Shown piece after piece: positions 15,475 through 24,526 of a stretch of 64,000 nt of DNA. The number at the start of each line of letters is the position of its first letter. The stretch's first letter is position 1. The DNA comes from an uncultured Nioella sp. (GTDB lineage: Bacteria > Pseudomonadota > Alphaproteobacteria > Rhodobacterales > Rhodobacteraceae). Location of the stretch: the NCBI GenBank assembly GCA_947498125.1, contig CANMJH010000002.1, positions 935,001 through 999,000 on the forward strand, read 5' to 3'. The notes beneath the pieces were generated by a model. It saw only the letters and a list, made by a program, of their open reading frames with translations. It did not search any database and was not told the origin of the DNA. The position numbers and the translations under genes were made by a program.

Positions 15475-17178
15475 ATGATGGGTGATCCAATTCGCAAGGT
15501 GACTATTGTCGGCGGAGGAACCGCTGGCTGGATGTCAGCCCTGATGTTGCAGGGTTATTTCCAACGCGTTCAAACGACCGATGCGGAAACGAAGATCACA
15601 TTAATTGAATCGCCGGATATTCCCACTGTTGGCGTCGGTGAGGCCACCGTGCCGGGGATGCCGCGTAGCCTGCAATATGCGGGCATATCTGAGCAAGAAT
15701 TCTTTAAAACCTGCAATGCCTCGTTCAAGCTGGGCGTTCTGTTCAAAGATTGGAACATCGGCCCGGACGGCAAACCGGTCGAATATGTGAACCCCTTCGC
15801 GGCGCCGAAATTTCTGGATGGTGCAAATGCGGCGCAGTATTTCCTGCAACATATGCCCGAGGATATGGATTTCACCCAGACCTTCTCGCCTGCTGTTGCC
15901 TTGGGAAAGAACCACAAAGGCCCGCGCCCTTTGGGCGAAAAGCCCTATACGATGAAGATCGGCCACGCCTATCACCTTGATGCGGGCAAGTTTGCCAAGA
16001 TGCTTGCGAAATTTTGCGCAAAAAACGGCGTCGAGCATATCGAAGAGAACGTGACGAAGGTCGAGCAGGATGAACGCGGTTATGTCACGGGGATTCATCT
16101 GGAAAAGTCAGGGTTGCTGGAAACCGAGCTGGTGATTGATTGTACTGGTTTTCGCGGCGTCGTGATCAACGAGGTGATGGACGAGCCCTTTATCTCCTAT
16201 TCGAAATATCTGGCCAATGATCGCGCGATGGCCGTGCAAATTCCGCACCCATCACCGGACAAAATCCCATCCCTGACCCGGTCGACCGCGCTTGGGGCGG
16301 GCTGGGTTTGGCGCGTGCCACTCTATAATCGGATCGGGACGGGGTATGTCTATTCCTCGGCCCATCGCACAGATGAACAAGCGCGAGATGAGTTTGTTGC
16401 GCATCTTGGAGATACCTGGAACGGGGTCGAGCCGCGGGTTATCCCCATGCGCATCGGGCGCAATCGCAATGCTTGGGTCAAGAATGTCGTGGCGATCGGG
16501 CTGTCGGGTGGATTTATCGAGCCATTGGAATCCACTGCTATCCATATGATTGATACCGGCATCCGGTGGCTTACCTCGTATTTCCCTGATAGCGACTTCG
16601 CCGAGCCGCTGCGCAAACGCTATAATCGTATGATGGGTGACCTTTATAACGAAGTGCGCGATTTTATCTGCTTGCATTACGCATTGGGCAACCGCACTGA
16701 CAGTCAATATTGGATCGATGCCCGCGAAGAACTTGACGTGCCAGACAGCCTTGCCGAGAACCTTGAGCTTTGGCGATATGCGGTTCCCGGACCTTACGAT
16801 CTAAGATTTGACTCGCTCTTTTCTTTTGGCACCTATCAGGCGGTGATACTGGGCAAACGGGTCTATGAAACTGGCTATGCAGCGCCTTCGCTATTGCGGG
16901 GGATCAAGTTGAAGTCAGAGAAGTGGGATACCTATCTGAACAAAGTGCGCGCCAATTCTGACGCCACTGTCCGCCACATGGCCGATCATAAAACCTTGCT
17001 GCGTGAATTGCGCGGCGAACTGCCCAAACCCAAACCCGCGCTTGGAATGGGAATGGGTGCACTGGCGCAGCCGACGGTATCGATGCCAGGCATGACAATG
17101 CCCAATGCCTCGATCAATCCCAGCCCGGCGCCGGCGCCTGTTCAAGATGATGATGAAGAGGGCATCAGCCTGTTATAG
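15475..17178 (+). CDS. Flavin-dependent tryptophan-halogenase-family protein
   Basis: 567 residues. Visible landmarks are the FAD motif VGGGTAGWMSA (12-22), GVGEATVPGM (53-62), the family lysine in SFKLGVLFKDW (Lys85), the WxWxIP-type motif as WVWRVP (277-282) and GGFIEPLESTAIHMI (345-359) with the expected glutamates. All elements needed for a flavin-dependent halogenase are thus present. The last 50 residues are a Met/Pro/Ala-rich tail of low complexity. Substrate unknown; a free flavin reductase, which the family needs, is not seen nearby. Some family members occur near TonB systems, but none is present here. A start at 15478 is equally possible. Confidence 0.9.
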   Translation: MMGDPIRKVTIVGGGTAGWMSALMLQGYFQRVQTTDAETKITLIESPDIPTVGVGEATVPGMPRSLQYAGISEQEFFKTCNASFKLGVLFKDWNIGPDGKPVEYVNPFAAPKFLDGANAAQYFLQHMPEDMDFTQTFSPAVALGKNHKGPRPLGEKPYTMKIGHAYHLDAGKFAKMLAKFCAKNGVEHIEENVTKVEQDERGYVTGIHLEKSGLLETELVIDCTGFRGVVINEVMDEPFISYSKYLANDRAMAVQIPHPSPDKIPSLTRSTALGAGWVWRVPLYNRIGTGYVYSSAHRTDEQARDEFVAHLGDTWNGVEPRVIPMRIGRNRNAWVKNVVAIGLSGGFIEPLESTAIHMIDTGIRWLTSYFPDSDFAEPLRKRYNRMMGDLYNEVRDFICLHYALGNRTDSQYWIDAREELDVPDSLAENLELWRYAVPGPYDLRFDSLFSFGTYQAVILGKRVYETGYAAPSLLRGIKLKSEKWDTYLNKVRANSDATVRHMADHKTLLRELRGELPKPKPALGMGMGALAQPTVSMPGMTMPNASINPSPAPAPVQDDDEEGISLL

Positions 17179-17199
17179 GGCGCAAAGCTGAGCGGCGGA

Positions 17200-18180
17200 T
17201 CAGCCGACGCTTAGTATAAGACGCACGAGTGCGGTTTGAGTGTTCACACCGGTTTTTTCATAAAGCCGTGCCAGATGTGTGCGGGCAGTGTTGATGCTTA
17301 TGCCGGTCAGTGTGGCCGCCTCTTTCAGGCCGCGTCCCATCGCAATGTGGCGTGCAATCCCCAGCTGCCCAGCCGACAAACCGAAAACGGCCCCCGCCAC
17401 GGCAAGACGGCGTTCAAGCAGCCCATCCCCATCCATTTGCAGATAGGTCACGCCGTCACGCACCGACAGGTGGCAGATGACCATACCGCCCTCGTCGCTT
17501 TCCCCCAAAATCGCGGGAAAGCCAAAGGGGGCGCCGGTTTCTTCTGCAAACCGCTGAAGCGCGAAATAGCCTCTGAGTTGCCCTGCCTTAGCAATCGCCT
17601 CTTGCAAAGAATTATCCCAAGATTGGCGATGAGCGCGCAATCGTCCGCCCGAAATCGTGAGAACGGGGTGATCTTTGAGGCTGGCCATCGTTGTCGGGCT
17701 GGCCCAGATTACCCGACCTGTTTCATTCAACGAGATCAGCCCGTGGCCCATCGCATCATCTCGGCGCGTTGCGCAGGATGCATAGATGATCCGCCACCCA
17801 TCGACCCCACATTCAAGCACCCTTGTTTCAAAAGTGGCAGTTTCGGCTCCGTCAGCATATTCACCGCGTTGCTCGAACACCGCCCAAGCCGTTGTCCCGG
17901 TCACCGTAAGGCGCAAATTATCCTGATCAAAAGCGACTTTTTTACAGACAAAATCATCCCGCATGACCTTGGCCATATGATCCGAGATTTCTGCCCAGCC
18001 TTCTATGACCGTCAGCCCGGTTGCGGTTGAGAAATAGACATCCATTGCGCGGGCGTCTTGCATCCAACACTGCGACCAAGCCACAAAATCGCGATCAATG
18101 AAGGCTTGCGTTTCGGCGCGGATCATTGCGGTGATCTCGGACTGTATTTCAGCGCTGAAAGGGGCAGGGATGGCCGTCAT
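17200..18180 (-). CDS. LuxR-type regulator with N-terminal SnoaL-like domain
   Basis: 326 residues from the ATG at 18180. Residues about 10-135 look like a SnoaL/NTF2-type domain (EITAMIRAETQAFIDRDFVAWSQCW, GWAEISDHMAKVM, ETRVLECGVDGWRIIYAS). A PAS-like middle part (GLISLNETGRVIWASP) follows. The C-terminal LuxR helix-turn-helix is GLSAGQLGIARHIAMGRGLKEAATLTGISINTARTHLARLYEKTGV. It probably binds a small ligand in the N-terminal pocket and regulates transcription. It is the last gene of a tight minus-strand run behind pepF and a 78-residue ORF. Regulon unknown. Confidence 0.88.
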   Translation of the reverse strand: MTAIPAPFSAEIQSEITAMIRAETQAFIDRDFVAWSQCWMQDARAMDVYFSTATGLTVIEGWAEISDHMAKVMRDDFVCKKVAFDQDNLRLTVTGTTAWAVFEQRGEYADGAETATFETRVLECGVDGWRIIYASCATRRDDAMGHGLISLNETGRVIWASPTTMASLKDHPVLTISGGRLRAHRQSWDNSLQEAIAKAGQLRGYFALQRFAEETGAPFGFPAILGESDEGGMVICHLSVRDGVTYLQMDGDGLLERRLAVAGAVFGLSAGQLGIARHIAMGRGLKEAATLTGISINTARTHLARLYEKTGVNTQTALVRLILSVG

Positions 18181-18190
18181 GGCGGGTATG

Positions 18191-18427
18191 CTATGCCTCG
18201 CATGGGGCGCGATCAAGCGCGGGGGTAGGCTGTGATATACGGCGCGCAAAAGCCAAGCGCACCCGCGCCCAAAGTTCCAAGCTGTGATTGGCGTAGAACT
18301 GATCGGCGTCGCATTGCCGCGAGTGAAGTGATTGCGCGCCAAGATAAAGAATGGGGTCCATCGGGCACCTTAAGGTCTGAGTTTCCAGATCCTCTAGATG
18401 CCCGATAAATCCACGCCGCGCTGTCAT
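18191..18427 (-). CDS. Small protein of unknown function (78 aa)
   Basis: A short frame (MTARRGFIGHLEDLETQTL, then CPMDPILYLGAQSLHSRQ, ELWARVRLAFARRI) filling the gap between pepF (26 bases) and the LuxR gene (10 bases). The spacing and amphipathic helical character suggest a real operon gene. Another frame (18213-18440) overlaps it, so it is not certain. No family recognised. Confidence 0.5.
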   Translation of the reverse strand: MTARRGFIGHLEDLETQTLRCPMDPILYLGAQSLHSRQCDADQFYANHSLELWARVRLAFARRISQPTPALDRAPCEA

Positions 18428-18453
18428 CTGATCGGACCACGCGGGCGGAAAAA

Positions 18454-20289
18454 TTAATCTTCCATTGCTTCGAGTTGATCGATGAATCCTTCGATTATCG
18501 ACAGACCCTTATCCCAGAATGCAGGGTCACTGGCATCTAGACCAAAAGGCGCCAGCAGCTCTTTATGGTGCTTGGATCCACCTGCCTTCAGCATGTCGAA
18601 ATACTTTTCTTGGAAGTCATCGCCACCTTCCTCATAGACCGCATAAAGCGCGTTCACGAGGCCGTCGCCAAAGGCGTAGGCATAGACGTAGAAGGGCGAA
18701 TGCACGAAATGCGGGATATAGGCCCAGAAGGTCTCGTAGCCGTCCATGAAGTTAAAGACTGGCCCAAGGCTTTCGGCCTGTACCGACATCCATAGCGCGT
18801 TGATATCATCTGGAGTTAGCTCGCCCCCTGCGCGGGCTGCATGTAGCTTGCATTCGAAATCATAGAACGCGATCTGACGGACAACCGTGTTGATCATATC
18901 CTCGACTTTTCCGGCGAGCATCACCTTCCGCTCTGTATCCGATTTCGCGTTCGACAGCATTTTGCGGAAGGTCAGCATCTCGCCAAAGACGCTTGCGGTT
19001 TCGGCCAATGTCAGCGGGGTTGAGGACAGCAATTCGCCTTGCCCCGCAGCCAGACGTTGATGCACGCCGTGGCCAAGCTCATGGGCCAAGGTCATCACAT
19101 CACGCGGTTTGCCGAGGTAGTTCAACATCACGTAAGGGTGGGCATCTACGACGGTCGGGTGGGCAAAAGCGCCGGGCGCTTTGCCCTCTTTCACCGCGGC
19201 ATCAATCCAGCCATCGGTAAAGAAAGGCTCGGCCAGTTCTGCCATGCGGGGATCAAAATCGCCGTAGGCTTCTGACACGACTTTTCGGGCCTCGTCCCAA
19301 TGAACCAGACGGTCATCTTCCATTGGCAATGGCGCGTTGCGGTCCCAGACCTCCATTGTGTCCAGACCCATCCATTTGGCCTTGAGTTTGTAATACCGGT
19401 GCGACAGGCGCGGATAGGCGGCAACCACTGCGTTACGCAGCGCCTCGACCACTTCAGGTTCAACATGGTTTGCCAGATGGCGGCCCATTTGAGGGCTGGG
19501 CAACCCACGCCAGCGGTCCCCGATTTCCTTTTCTTTAGCCAGCGTGTTGTGCACACGCGAGAACAGGCCGATGCGGTCTCCGAATGTTGCGGCCAAAGCC
19601 CGGGCCCCGGCCTCGCGGCGGTTGCGGTCTTGGTCAGATAGAAGGTTCAGGGTGGCTTCGATCCCAAGGCTTTCGCCGTCAATGTCGAAGGTCAGGCCGG
19701 CAATCGTTTCATCAAACAACTTGTTCCATGCGGCCGAGCCGACAGGCGATGTGTCATGCAGGAATTTTTCAAGTTCATCCGACAGCTGATAGGGCTTCAT
19801 CGCCCGCATACGGTCAAAGATGGGTTTGAACCGAGCCAGTTCTGCATTGGACGCGATGAGCCCAGCCAGATGGTCATCGTCGAGCCGGTTAAACTCTAAC
19901 CCCCAAAAAACTAAAGAAGTGGTGGCAACTGTGATCGCCTCTTGCATGTTCGACATGAACTGCGCGCGCTCGGGGTCTGTAGTATGCTGGTAATAGCGCA
20001 ATCCTGCATAGGACATCAGCCGACCACCGATCAGGTCAATCTTCTCATAGCGGTTTACGGCTTCAAGCATTCCGGCGGCATCCAGATCCGCCATCTTTCC
20101 TTCGTAATCGGCGGCAAAAGACGCGCATTCGCCTGCCAGCCATTCCTGATCGCGGGCCACTTCGGGCGCGTCCGGGGCAGGGTAGAGATCAGACAAATCC
20201 CATTCCGGCAAATCGCCCAGCTCATCACTTCCGCCCCCGGCATTGGCATCGCGGAAAATCTCAGGGCGGAGCATTTGGGGTTGGAACAT
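18454..20289 (-). CDS. pepF: Oligoendopeptidase F (M3B metallopeptidase)
   Basis: 611 residues from the ATG at 20289. The zinc site HELGHGVHQ is seen in MTLAHELGHGVHQRLA around residue 400, with the downstream glutamate in LAETASVFGEMLTF. The N-terminal helical M3 region includes WDLSDLYPAPDAPE. PepF cleaves short peptides in the cytoplasm, and its length fits the family (about 600). An in-frame TTG at 20310 is an alternative start. First gene of the pepF-small ORF-LuxR run. Confidence 0.95.
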   Translation of the reverse strand: MFQPQMLRPEIFRDANAGGGSDELGDLPEWDLSDLYPAPDAPEVARDQEWLAGECASFAADYEGKMADLDAAGMLEAVNRYEKIDLIGGRLMSYAGLRYYQHTTDPERAQFMSNMQEAITVATTSLVFWGLEFNRLDDDHLAGLIASNAELARFKPIFDRMRAMKPYQLSDELEKFLHDTSPVGSAAWNKLFDETIAGLTFDIDGESLGIEATLNLLSDQDRNRREAGARALAATFGDRIGLFSRVHNTLAKEKEIGDRWRGLPSPQMGRHLANHVEPEVVEALRNAVVAAYPRLSHRYYKLKAKWMGLDTMEVWDRNAPLPMEDDRLVHWDEARKVVSEAYGDFDPRMAELAEPFFTDGWIDAAVKEGKAPGAFAHPTVVDAHPYVMLNYLGKPRDVMTLAHELGHGVHQRLAAGQGELLSSTPLTLAETASVFGEMLTFRKMLSNAKSDTERKVMLAGKVEDMINTVVRQIAFYDFECKLHAARAGGELTPDDINALWMSVQAESLGPVFNFMDGYETFWAYIPHFVHSPFYVYAYAFGDGLVNALYAVYEEGGDDFQEKYFDMLKAGGSKHHKELLAPFGLDASDPAFWDKGLSIIEGFIDQLEAMED

Positions 20290-20470
20290 CGCTGGAAAAC
20301 CTCGGGTCAAATTCTGTTAAGAAAGATATGCGGTCTGACCCGGGCTTTGGCAATGGGCGGGGGGGGGCAACGGATTCAAAACAGGTGAATTTTTTCGCAT
20401 TACTGCTAAGGTAAGCAGGTCGAGGTGTTCCGGGCAGTGGAGTTTTACAATCCTAAGAGGGAGGAACAAC

Positions 20471-20803
20471 ATGACACGGATTAGAGCCTTTCTGGCATGT
20501 GCATTGCTTGGTATTGGCCTCGTTGGTTGCGGCGCGTTTTCAGGAGATTCTTTGCCGCCATCGGTCGGCGGAGATTCCGTTGCAGTCCGCAGCTTCGTGG
20601 TGGATCGGCAGGTTATTGAGCAGATTGAGCATCAAGGAAGTAGCTACGAAGTTCAGGACATAACGTTTGAATATGATGGCGGACGGCGGGAAACGCGGCG
20701 TTACGTGCTGATTGGCATGCGGCGTGTGGCCTGCAATGGCGATTGCCAAGCGGCTTTGGTGCGCGGTCTGGCTGATGATTCCGAAGGTGATGACGACTAT
20801 TAA
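20471..20803 (+). CDS. Small lipoprotein, tandem paralogue 1
   Basis: 110 residues with a lipoprotein signal ending LVGC (Cys20). The mature part holds RSFVVDRQVIEQI, SYEVQDITFEYDGG, RRYVLIGMRRVAC, GDCQAALVRGLADD. A strong AGAGGGAGGAA ribosome site precedes the ATG. About half of the 64-residue core is identical to the lipoprotein encoded at 20931-21269, so the pair arose by tandem duplication. The two conserved cysteines in AC-x-GDC could form a disulfide. Function unknown; predicted periplasmic and membrane-anchored. Confidence 0.82.
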   Translation: MTRIRAFLACALLGIGLVGCGAFSGDSLPPSVGGDSVAVRSFVVDRQVIEQIEHQGSSYEVQDITFEYDGGRRETRRYVLIGMRRVACNGDCQAALVRGLADDSEGDDDY

Positions 20804-20930
20804 TGCAACAGGTTGTGCGCATAAGCGTGCGCTTTGACCTGAGCCGGGCATTAATAAGTTGCGGCGAAGGGTGAAAGCGGGGCAGAAAATCAAAGCACCG
20901 TCCCGCCTTCACGCATAAGGGAACCGCCTG

Positions 20931-21269
20931 ATGTTAGGAATAAAAACCTTCGCAGCCTTCTGTCTTGGCGCCGTGCTTTTGTCAGGTTGTAGCGAATATG
21001 AAGTCGACTGGAATGACGCGGCAAGCATCGCGTATCGCGATATCTATCGCGGGCGCAGCTTTGTCATGGATCGCGATTTTGTTGATACGATTTATTATCA
21101 TGGCCGCTATTACGTTGTGCAGGATTTCGAATTTGCCCATCGCCGCGGCTGGCCCCATGAGGCGCGCTATGTCCTGATCGATCATCGCCGTATTCCCTGC
21201 GGGGGGGATTGCCGGGCCGCGTTGATCCGCGGGCTGGCTGACTCCGACCTTGGCGAGAATAACGTTTAA
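20931..21269 (+). CDS. Small lipoprotein, tandem paralogue 2
   Basis: 112 residues with lipobox LLSGC (Cys20), followed by RSFVMDRDFVDTI, YYVVQDFEFAHRRG, RYVLIDHRRIPCGGDCRAAL and IRGLADS. It is the diverged copy of the preceding lipoprotein (about 33 of 64 core positions identical). Its stop codon overlaps the stop of the convergent gene at 21266 within TTTAA. No known family recognised. Confidence 0.82.
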   Translation: MLGIKTFAAFCLGAVLLSGCSEYEVDWNDAASIAYRDIYRGRSFVMDRDFVDTIYYHGRYYVVQDFEFAHRRGWPHEARYVLIDHRRIPCGGDCRAALIRGLADSDLGENNV

Positions 21270-21571
21270 AGTTCTACCGGATCGTCAGGTTGAGCGTCTT
21301 CTTCCGGCGGGCGTCGGCGGATAATGATATCGCCGTTTTCTAGCATTTCTGGCATCTCGTACATTTGGATGTCATCTATCAGATCGGATAGTTCGACCAG
21401 CATTGGCAGCATATGCTCTTCGAAGACCGGGCGCATTTCATCCATCAACCCTTCCAGCAATAGGCGAGAGCCTTCGCCCAGAAGATCCCACCCCTCGCGG
21501 ATATTGTGATCCTCGGCATGGGCGGGTTGAACAAGTGTTAGGGCGATAGCAGCAGCGGCGAGATGTTTCAT
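21266..21571 (-). CDS. Small periplasmic acidic protein
   Basis: 101 residues with a signal peptide (MKHLAAAAIALTLVQPAHA) and an acidic, helical mature part (LLGEGSRLLLEGLMDEMRPVFEEHMLPMLVELSDLIDDI) ending in a Pro/Glu/Asp tail. I have seen similar short exported proteins in Rhodobacteraceae, sometimes mislabelled as ATPases; there is no nucleotide-binding motif here. Function unknown. Converges tail-to-tail with the second lipoprotein. Confidence 0.75.
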   Translation of the reverse strand: MKHLAAAAIALTLVQPAHAEDHNIREGWDLLGEGSRLLLEGLMDEMRPVFEEHMLPMLVELSDLIDDIQMYEMPEMLENGDIIIRRRPPEEDAQPDDPVEL

Positions 21572-21602
21572 AAGACTTATATGGGCTGCCCTTTTGCCGA
21601 AA

Positions 21603-22652
21603 TCAAATGTTGTCCTGCGTCAGGTCCATTGTGACTGGAAAATGATCTGATGCTGTTAGCAGCGCTTGGCAAAGCGCCTCATCCCGCCAACATACAGGGT
21701 CATCGAACGGGTGCCAGATGCGCCAGTTTTTGGCCCTCGGGCGCAAGGCCGGGCTGACCATGATATAATCCAATAGCGCCTGCAAAAACCGGTTTTCTTG
21801 CCGGATGAAAAACCGTGCGCTTGTTGGCCGCGCGCCAACGCGGCTTTGCAGGGCCAGCGCCGCATGTGGATCAAAAAGCTGCGCGTCGCCCGCCAAATCG
21901 GTGCCTAAAACGATCTCAACGCCCGACCGACCAAAAAGGCGTTCAAATTCATCCAGCCCCGGTCCGTCATTAAAGTCGCCCATGACCATCAGTGGCTCAC
22001 CTTCCGCTAAATGATGACCAACGCGGTCACGCAACCATATGCATTGCGCCAGTTGTTTGCGGCGATTGGCGATAGATAGCCGCATCGCCTCGCGGTCATT
22101 TCGTGCTCCATGGGGCGCCTTGGATTTGGCATGCACGCCGATCATCCGAAAATCGCCGATATCGCTAGAAATCGCCGCTTCGAGCGGGGGTTTGGAAAAG
22201 GTGATCAGATCCTCGGTTGCGTCAATATCAAGGTCAATCCGGTAGGTTCCGTCAAAACGCGGCGCGATGCGGCTGCCCTTTTTGCCGGTCTCCTCGCCAA
22301 TCGGATCATGGCGCGCGCTCATCCGGTCTGGGTCATAGAGAAGGGTTATTTCTTGCTGCGTGTCATTGGCAAAGCCGATCAGAGCCTTGCGAGCCCTAAT
22401 GCCAGCCCGCGCCGCAAACCTTTCGAGGGCAGCGGCCCCATCGCGCACGCGCGACGTATCAGGCGCTTCGATGACCATGACGGCGTCCGCGTCCAGCGCC
22501 TGAAAAACCGCTTCAAGTGCCGCAATCTGTTGGGCTTTTGTGACATCGCGCCGCCCTGACCAACTGCCATCGTCAATCAAACTACCATCTTCGGCAAAGA
22601 GATTAGCAAACCATTCGACGTTATATGTGGCAATGGTCAGCGGTGCGGTCAT
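21603..22652 (-). CDS. Endonuclease/exonuclease/phosphatase-family protein
   Basis: 349 residues from the ATG at 22652, which overlaps the upstream stop as ATGA. Family motifs seen: ATYNVEWFANL near the start, a metal-binding glutamate in VMVIEAPD, VMGDFNDGPG and ASDHFPVTMDL at the C-terminus (terminal Asp-His pair). Such enzymes hydrolyse phosphodiesters of nucleic acids or lipids with Mg2+; the substrate is not evident. Translationally coupled to the TerB-DnaJ gene. Confidence 0.88.
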   Translation of the reverse strand: MTAPLTIATYNVEWFANLFAEDGSLIDDGSWSGRRDVTKAQQIAALEAVFQALDADAVMVIEAPDTSRVRDGAAALERFAARAGIRARKALIGFANDTQQEITLLYDPDRMSARHDPIGEETGKKGSRIAPRFDGTYRIDLDIDATEDLITFSKPPLEAAISSDIGDFRMIGVHAKSKAPHGARNDREAMRLSIANRRKQLAQCIWLRDRVGHHLAEGEPLMVMGDFNDGPGLDEFERLFGRSGVEIVLGTDLAGDAQLFDPHAALALQSRVGARPTSARFFIRQENRFLQALLDYIMVSPALRPRAKNWRIWHPFDDPVCWRDEALCQALLTASDHFPVTMDLTQDNI

Positions 22653-23332
22653 GTGCCGTGATGCGCTTCGATCTCGTCCCACGCTTCATTGATTGCAATC
22701 AGCCGGTTTTCAGCCATTTGCACGGCTTCTTCCGGAACGCCGCGCGCAATCATTCTGTCGGGGTGGTTATCTTTCACCAGTTGACGCCACGCGCTGCGGA
22801 TGTCTTCCAAACTCATTGAGCTATCGACACCCAAAACGGCGTAAGGGTCAGGTTTTGCATTCGGGGCATGGCGCGCACGAAGAGCGGCAAAATCGCGATG
22901 CGCGATGCCAAATATTTCGGCCACCCGTTCGAGGAAAATATCCTCCTTGGGGTGATAGGTTCCATCTGCCACCGCGATATGAAAGAGGCCGTCCAGAAGG
23001 TCGGCCAACACCTCATTTCCAGCGCCAAACATTGCTGAAATACGTGCGGCGTAATCTTCGAATCCTGCAACGTCTTCCCGCGCTAGGTTAAAGACCCGTG
23101 CGGCGGATTTTTCGTCGGCCTGCGGGATTTGGAAGACCTCGCGAAAGGCTGTTACCTCATTGCGAGTCACCAAACCGTCGGCCTTGGCCATCTTCGCACC
23201 AAGCGCAATGACGGCAATGGCAAAGCCCACCGTTTGCTCAGGTGGCTTGCGCAGTTTGTCAAAAACAGCGCCCAGCCCTTCGCCCGAGGTTAGCGCTGCC
23301 AGCGCTTCACTTATGCGTGCCCAAATCGACAT
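22649..23332 (-). CDS. DjlA-like protein: TerB domain plus C-terminal J domain
   Basis: 227 residues. Residues about 30-145 resemble a TerB/DUF533 helical domain (AKMAKADGLVTRNEVTAFREVF, HIAVADGTYHPKEDIFLERVAEIFG). Residues about 160-225 are a J domain with the essential HPD motif (VKDNHPDRMIARG). J proteins stimulate DnaK ATPase. Compared with E. coli DjlA, no N-terminal membrane segment is evident. Upstream of, and overlapping, the EEP-family gene. Confidence 0.9.
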   Translation of the reverse strand: MSIWARISEALAALTSGEGLGAVFDKLRKPPEQTVGFAIAVIALGAKMAKADGLVTRNEVTAFREVFQIPQADEKSAARVFNLAREDVAGFEDYAARISAMFGAGNEVLADLLDGLFHIAVADGTYHPKEDIFLERVAEIFGIAHRDFAALRARHAPNAKPDPYAVLGVDSSMSLEDIRSAWRQLVKDNHPDRMIARGVPEEAVQMAENRLIAINEAWDEIEAHHGT

Positions 23333-23363
23333 GAGGGTCTTCTAAACCGTTTCGTTCAAAATG

Positions 23364-23834
23364 TCAGAGGAATTTCTGCATTAGCGCAAGATCGTGCCAC
23401 TTGTCCCATTTGCGCCCCACCTCAGGCAGGCGCGCAACTTCGCGATATCCAAGCGCAGTGTGAAACCCAATGCCATCCGCATTCCCGCCCGATATCCCGG
23501 CAATAAGAGAGTGGAAGCCGGATTGTCGTGCATGATCCTCAATTGCCGCCATCAAAGCGCGCCCGATCCCGCGCCCGCGCGCAGCGGGGGACAGGTGAAT
23601 TGTATGCTCAGCCGTATGCGCGTAGCCGACCCCGCTGCGAAATTGAAAATAGGTTGCAAAGCCAAGCACTTGATTGTCAATTTTCGCCACAAAGACCGGC
23701 TGGCCATCTATCATGGCCTGGATATCAGCCTCGGATTTCAGGACAGAGTTGAAAGTGGCAATACTGCTATCAATGATTTCGTTCCAAATCTGTGTGATCC
23801 GCGCGGCATCACTTTTGTTGGCGTCGCAAATCAT
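23364..23834 (-). CDS. GNAT-family N-acetyltransferase
   Basis: 156 residues with the acetyl-CoA-binding motif RGRGIGRALMAAIEDHARQ (motif A) and SLIAGISGGNADGIGFHTALGYREV, a layout close to the phosphinothricin/methionine-sulfone acetyltransferase group. Substrate not certain. The start overlaps the stop of the upstream VOC-like gene as ATGA, so the two are translationally coupled. Confidence 0.88.
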   Translation of the reverse strand: MICDANKSDAARITQIWNEIIDSSIATFNSVLKSEADIQAMIDGQPVFVAKIDNQVLGFATYFQFRSGVGYAHTAEHTIHLSPAARGRGIGRALMAAIEDHARQSGFHSLIAGISGGNADGIGFHTALGYREVARLPEVGRKWDKWHDLALMQKFL

Positions 23835-24442
23835 AATGTGACGGGGCCGTTCGGTGTGGAAAAGGTAACCTCCATCTTTGGCGCATCGCCTTGGGTGATC
23901 GACAGTCGTGTATCCCCCGTAAGCGATGACAAGGCGGCCCGCAAAGCCACTGCATTTGGGTGCGTGAGCGTCAGTTGCGTCAGCCGCACGCCTTGATCAG
24001 GCAGGGCGGGCATGGGCGGAGGGCATTGCCACTGCAGCAAAGCTGGATAGCAATTATCGAAAGGCAATTCGCCATCTTCAGGGACGGCCATGCGCCAGCT
24101 AAGCGCGCCGCGCGTTAAATCCCAGGCGTGCCCGGCCCCTTGCGGCGCCTTTGCCAAGGCTGCATCCAGATCGTCGACCCTTGCCGCCCAATTGCTGAGG
24201 CCAAGCGTGCCTTGAAACCGGTCAAGGCTGTACCATCTCGGCTGATCCGGGCGGGGGGCATCCGGGTCGATCGCAATCACCTCTAGATAAGTGTCCGGCC
24301 CAAGTGAAAGCAGTCGGTTATGCGTGCCCATCGCCTCATGGCTGCCGCCGGGCGCTAAAGGCACGCCAAGAGCTGCCTCAAATTCGGCGGCTCCGACGGA
24401 TAAATCGGATGCGGCGAACACTATGTGATCTAATGTCAGCAT
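23831..24442 (-). CDS. Glyoxalase-like (VOC-fold) domain protein
   Basis: 203 residues from the ATG at 24442 (MLTLDHIVFAASDLSVGAAEFEAALGV). It looks like a Glyoxalase_3-type protein with THNRLLSLGPDTYLEVIAIDP and GLSNWAARVDDLD; the metal ligands of the classical enzymes are only partly evident. Function unknown. Divergent from the cyclo-ligase gene and coupled to the GNAT gene. The frame extends upstream to 24598, but that would run through the neighbouring gene on the other strand. Confidence 0.83.
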   Translation of the reverse strand: MLTLDHIVFAASDLSVGAAEFEAALGVPLAPGGSHEAMGTHNRLLSLGPDTYLEVIAIDPDAPRPDQPRWYSLDRFQGTLGLSNWAARVDDLDAALAKAPQGAGHAWDLTRGALSWRMAVPEDGELPFDNCYPALLQWQCPPPMPALPDQGVRLTQLTLTHPNAVALRAALSSLTGDTRLSITQGDAPKMEVTFSTPNGPVTL

Positions 24443-24526
24443 CAGAGACCCTTTTTGTCGCGAAATGACGTGAAACTGCATCAAACCCCCTTGGCGAATC
24501 CTGCGCAAGGCGTTTGAGTCCACCCC

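Noticed and set aside
17236-18030. Plus-strand open frame (264 aa) opposite the LuxR gene
   Set aside because: The minus strand carries an unmistakable LuxR helix-turn-helix; the plus frame has unordered composition.
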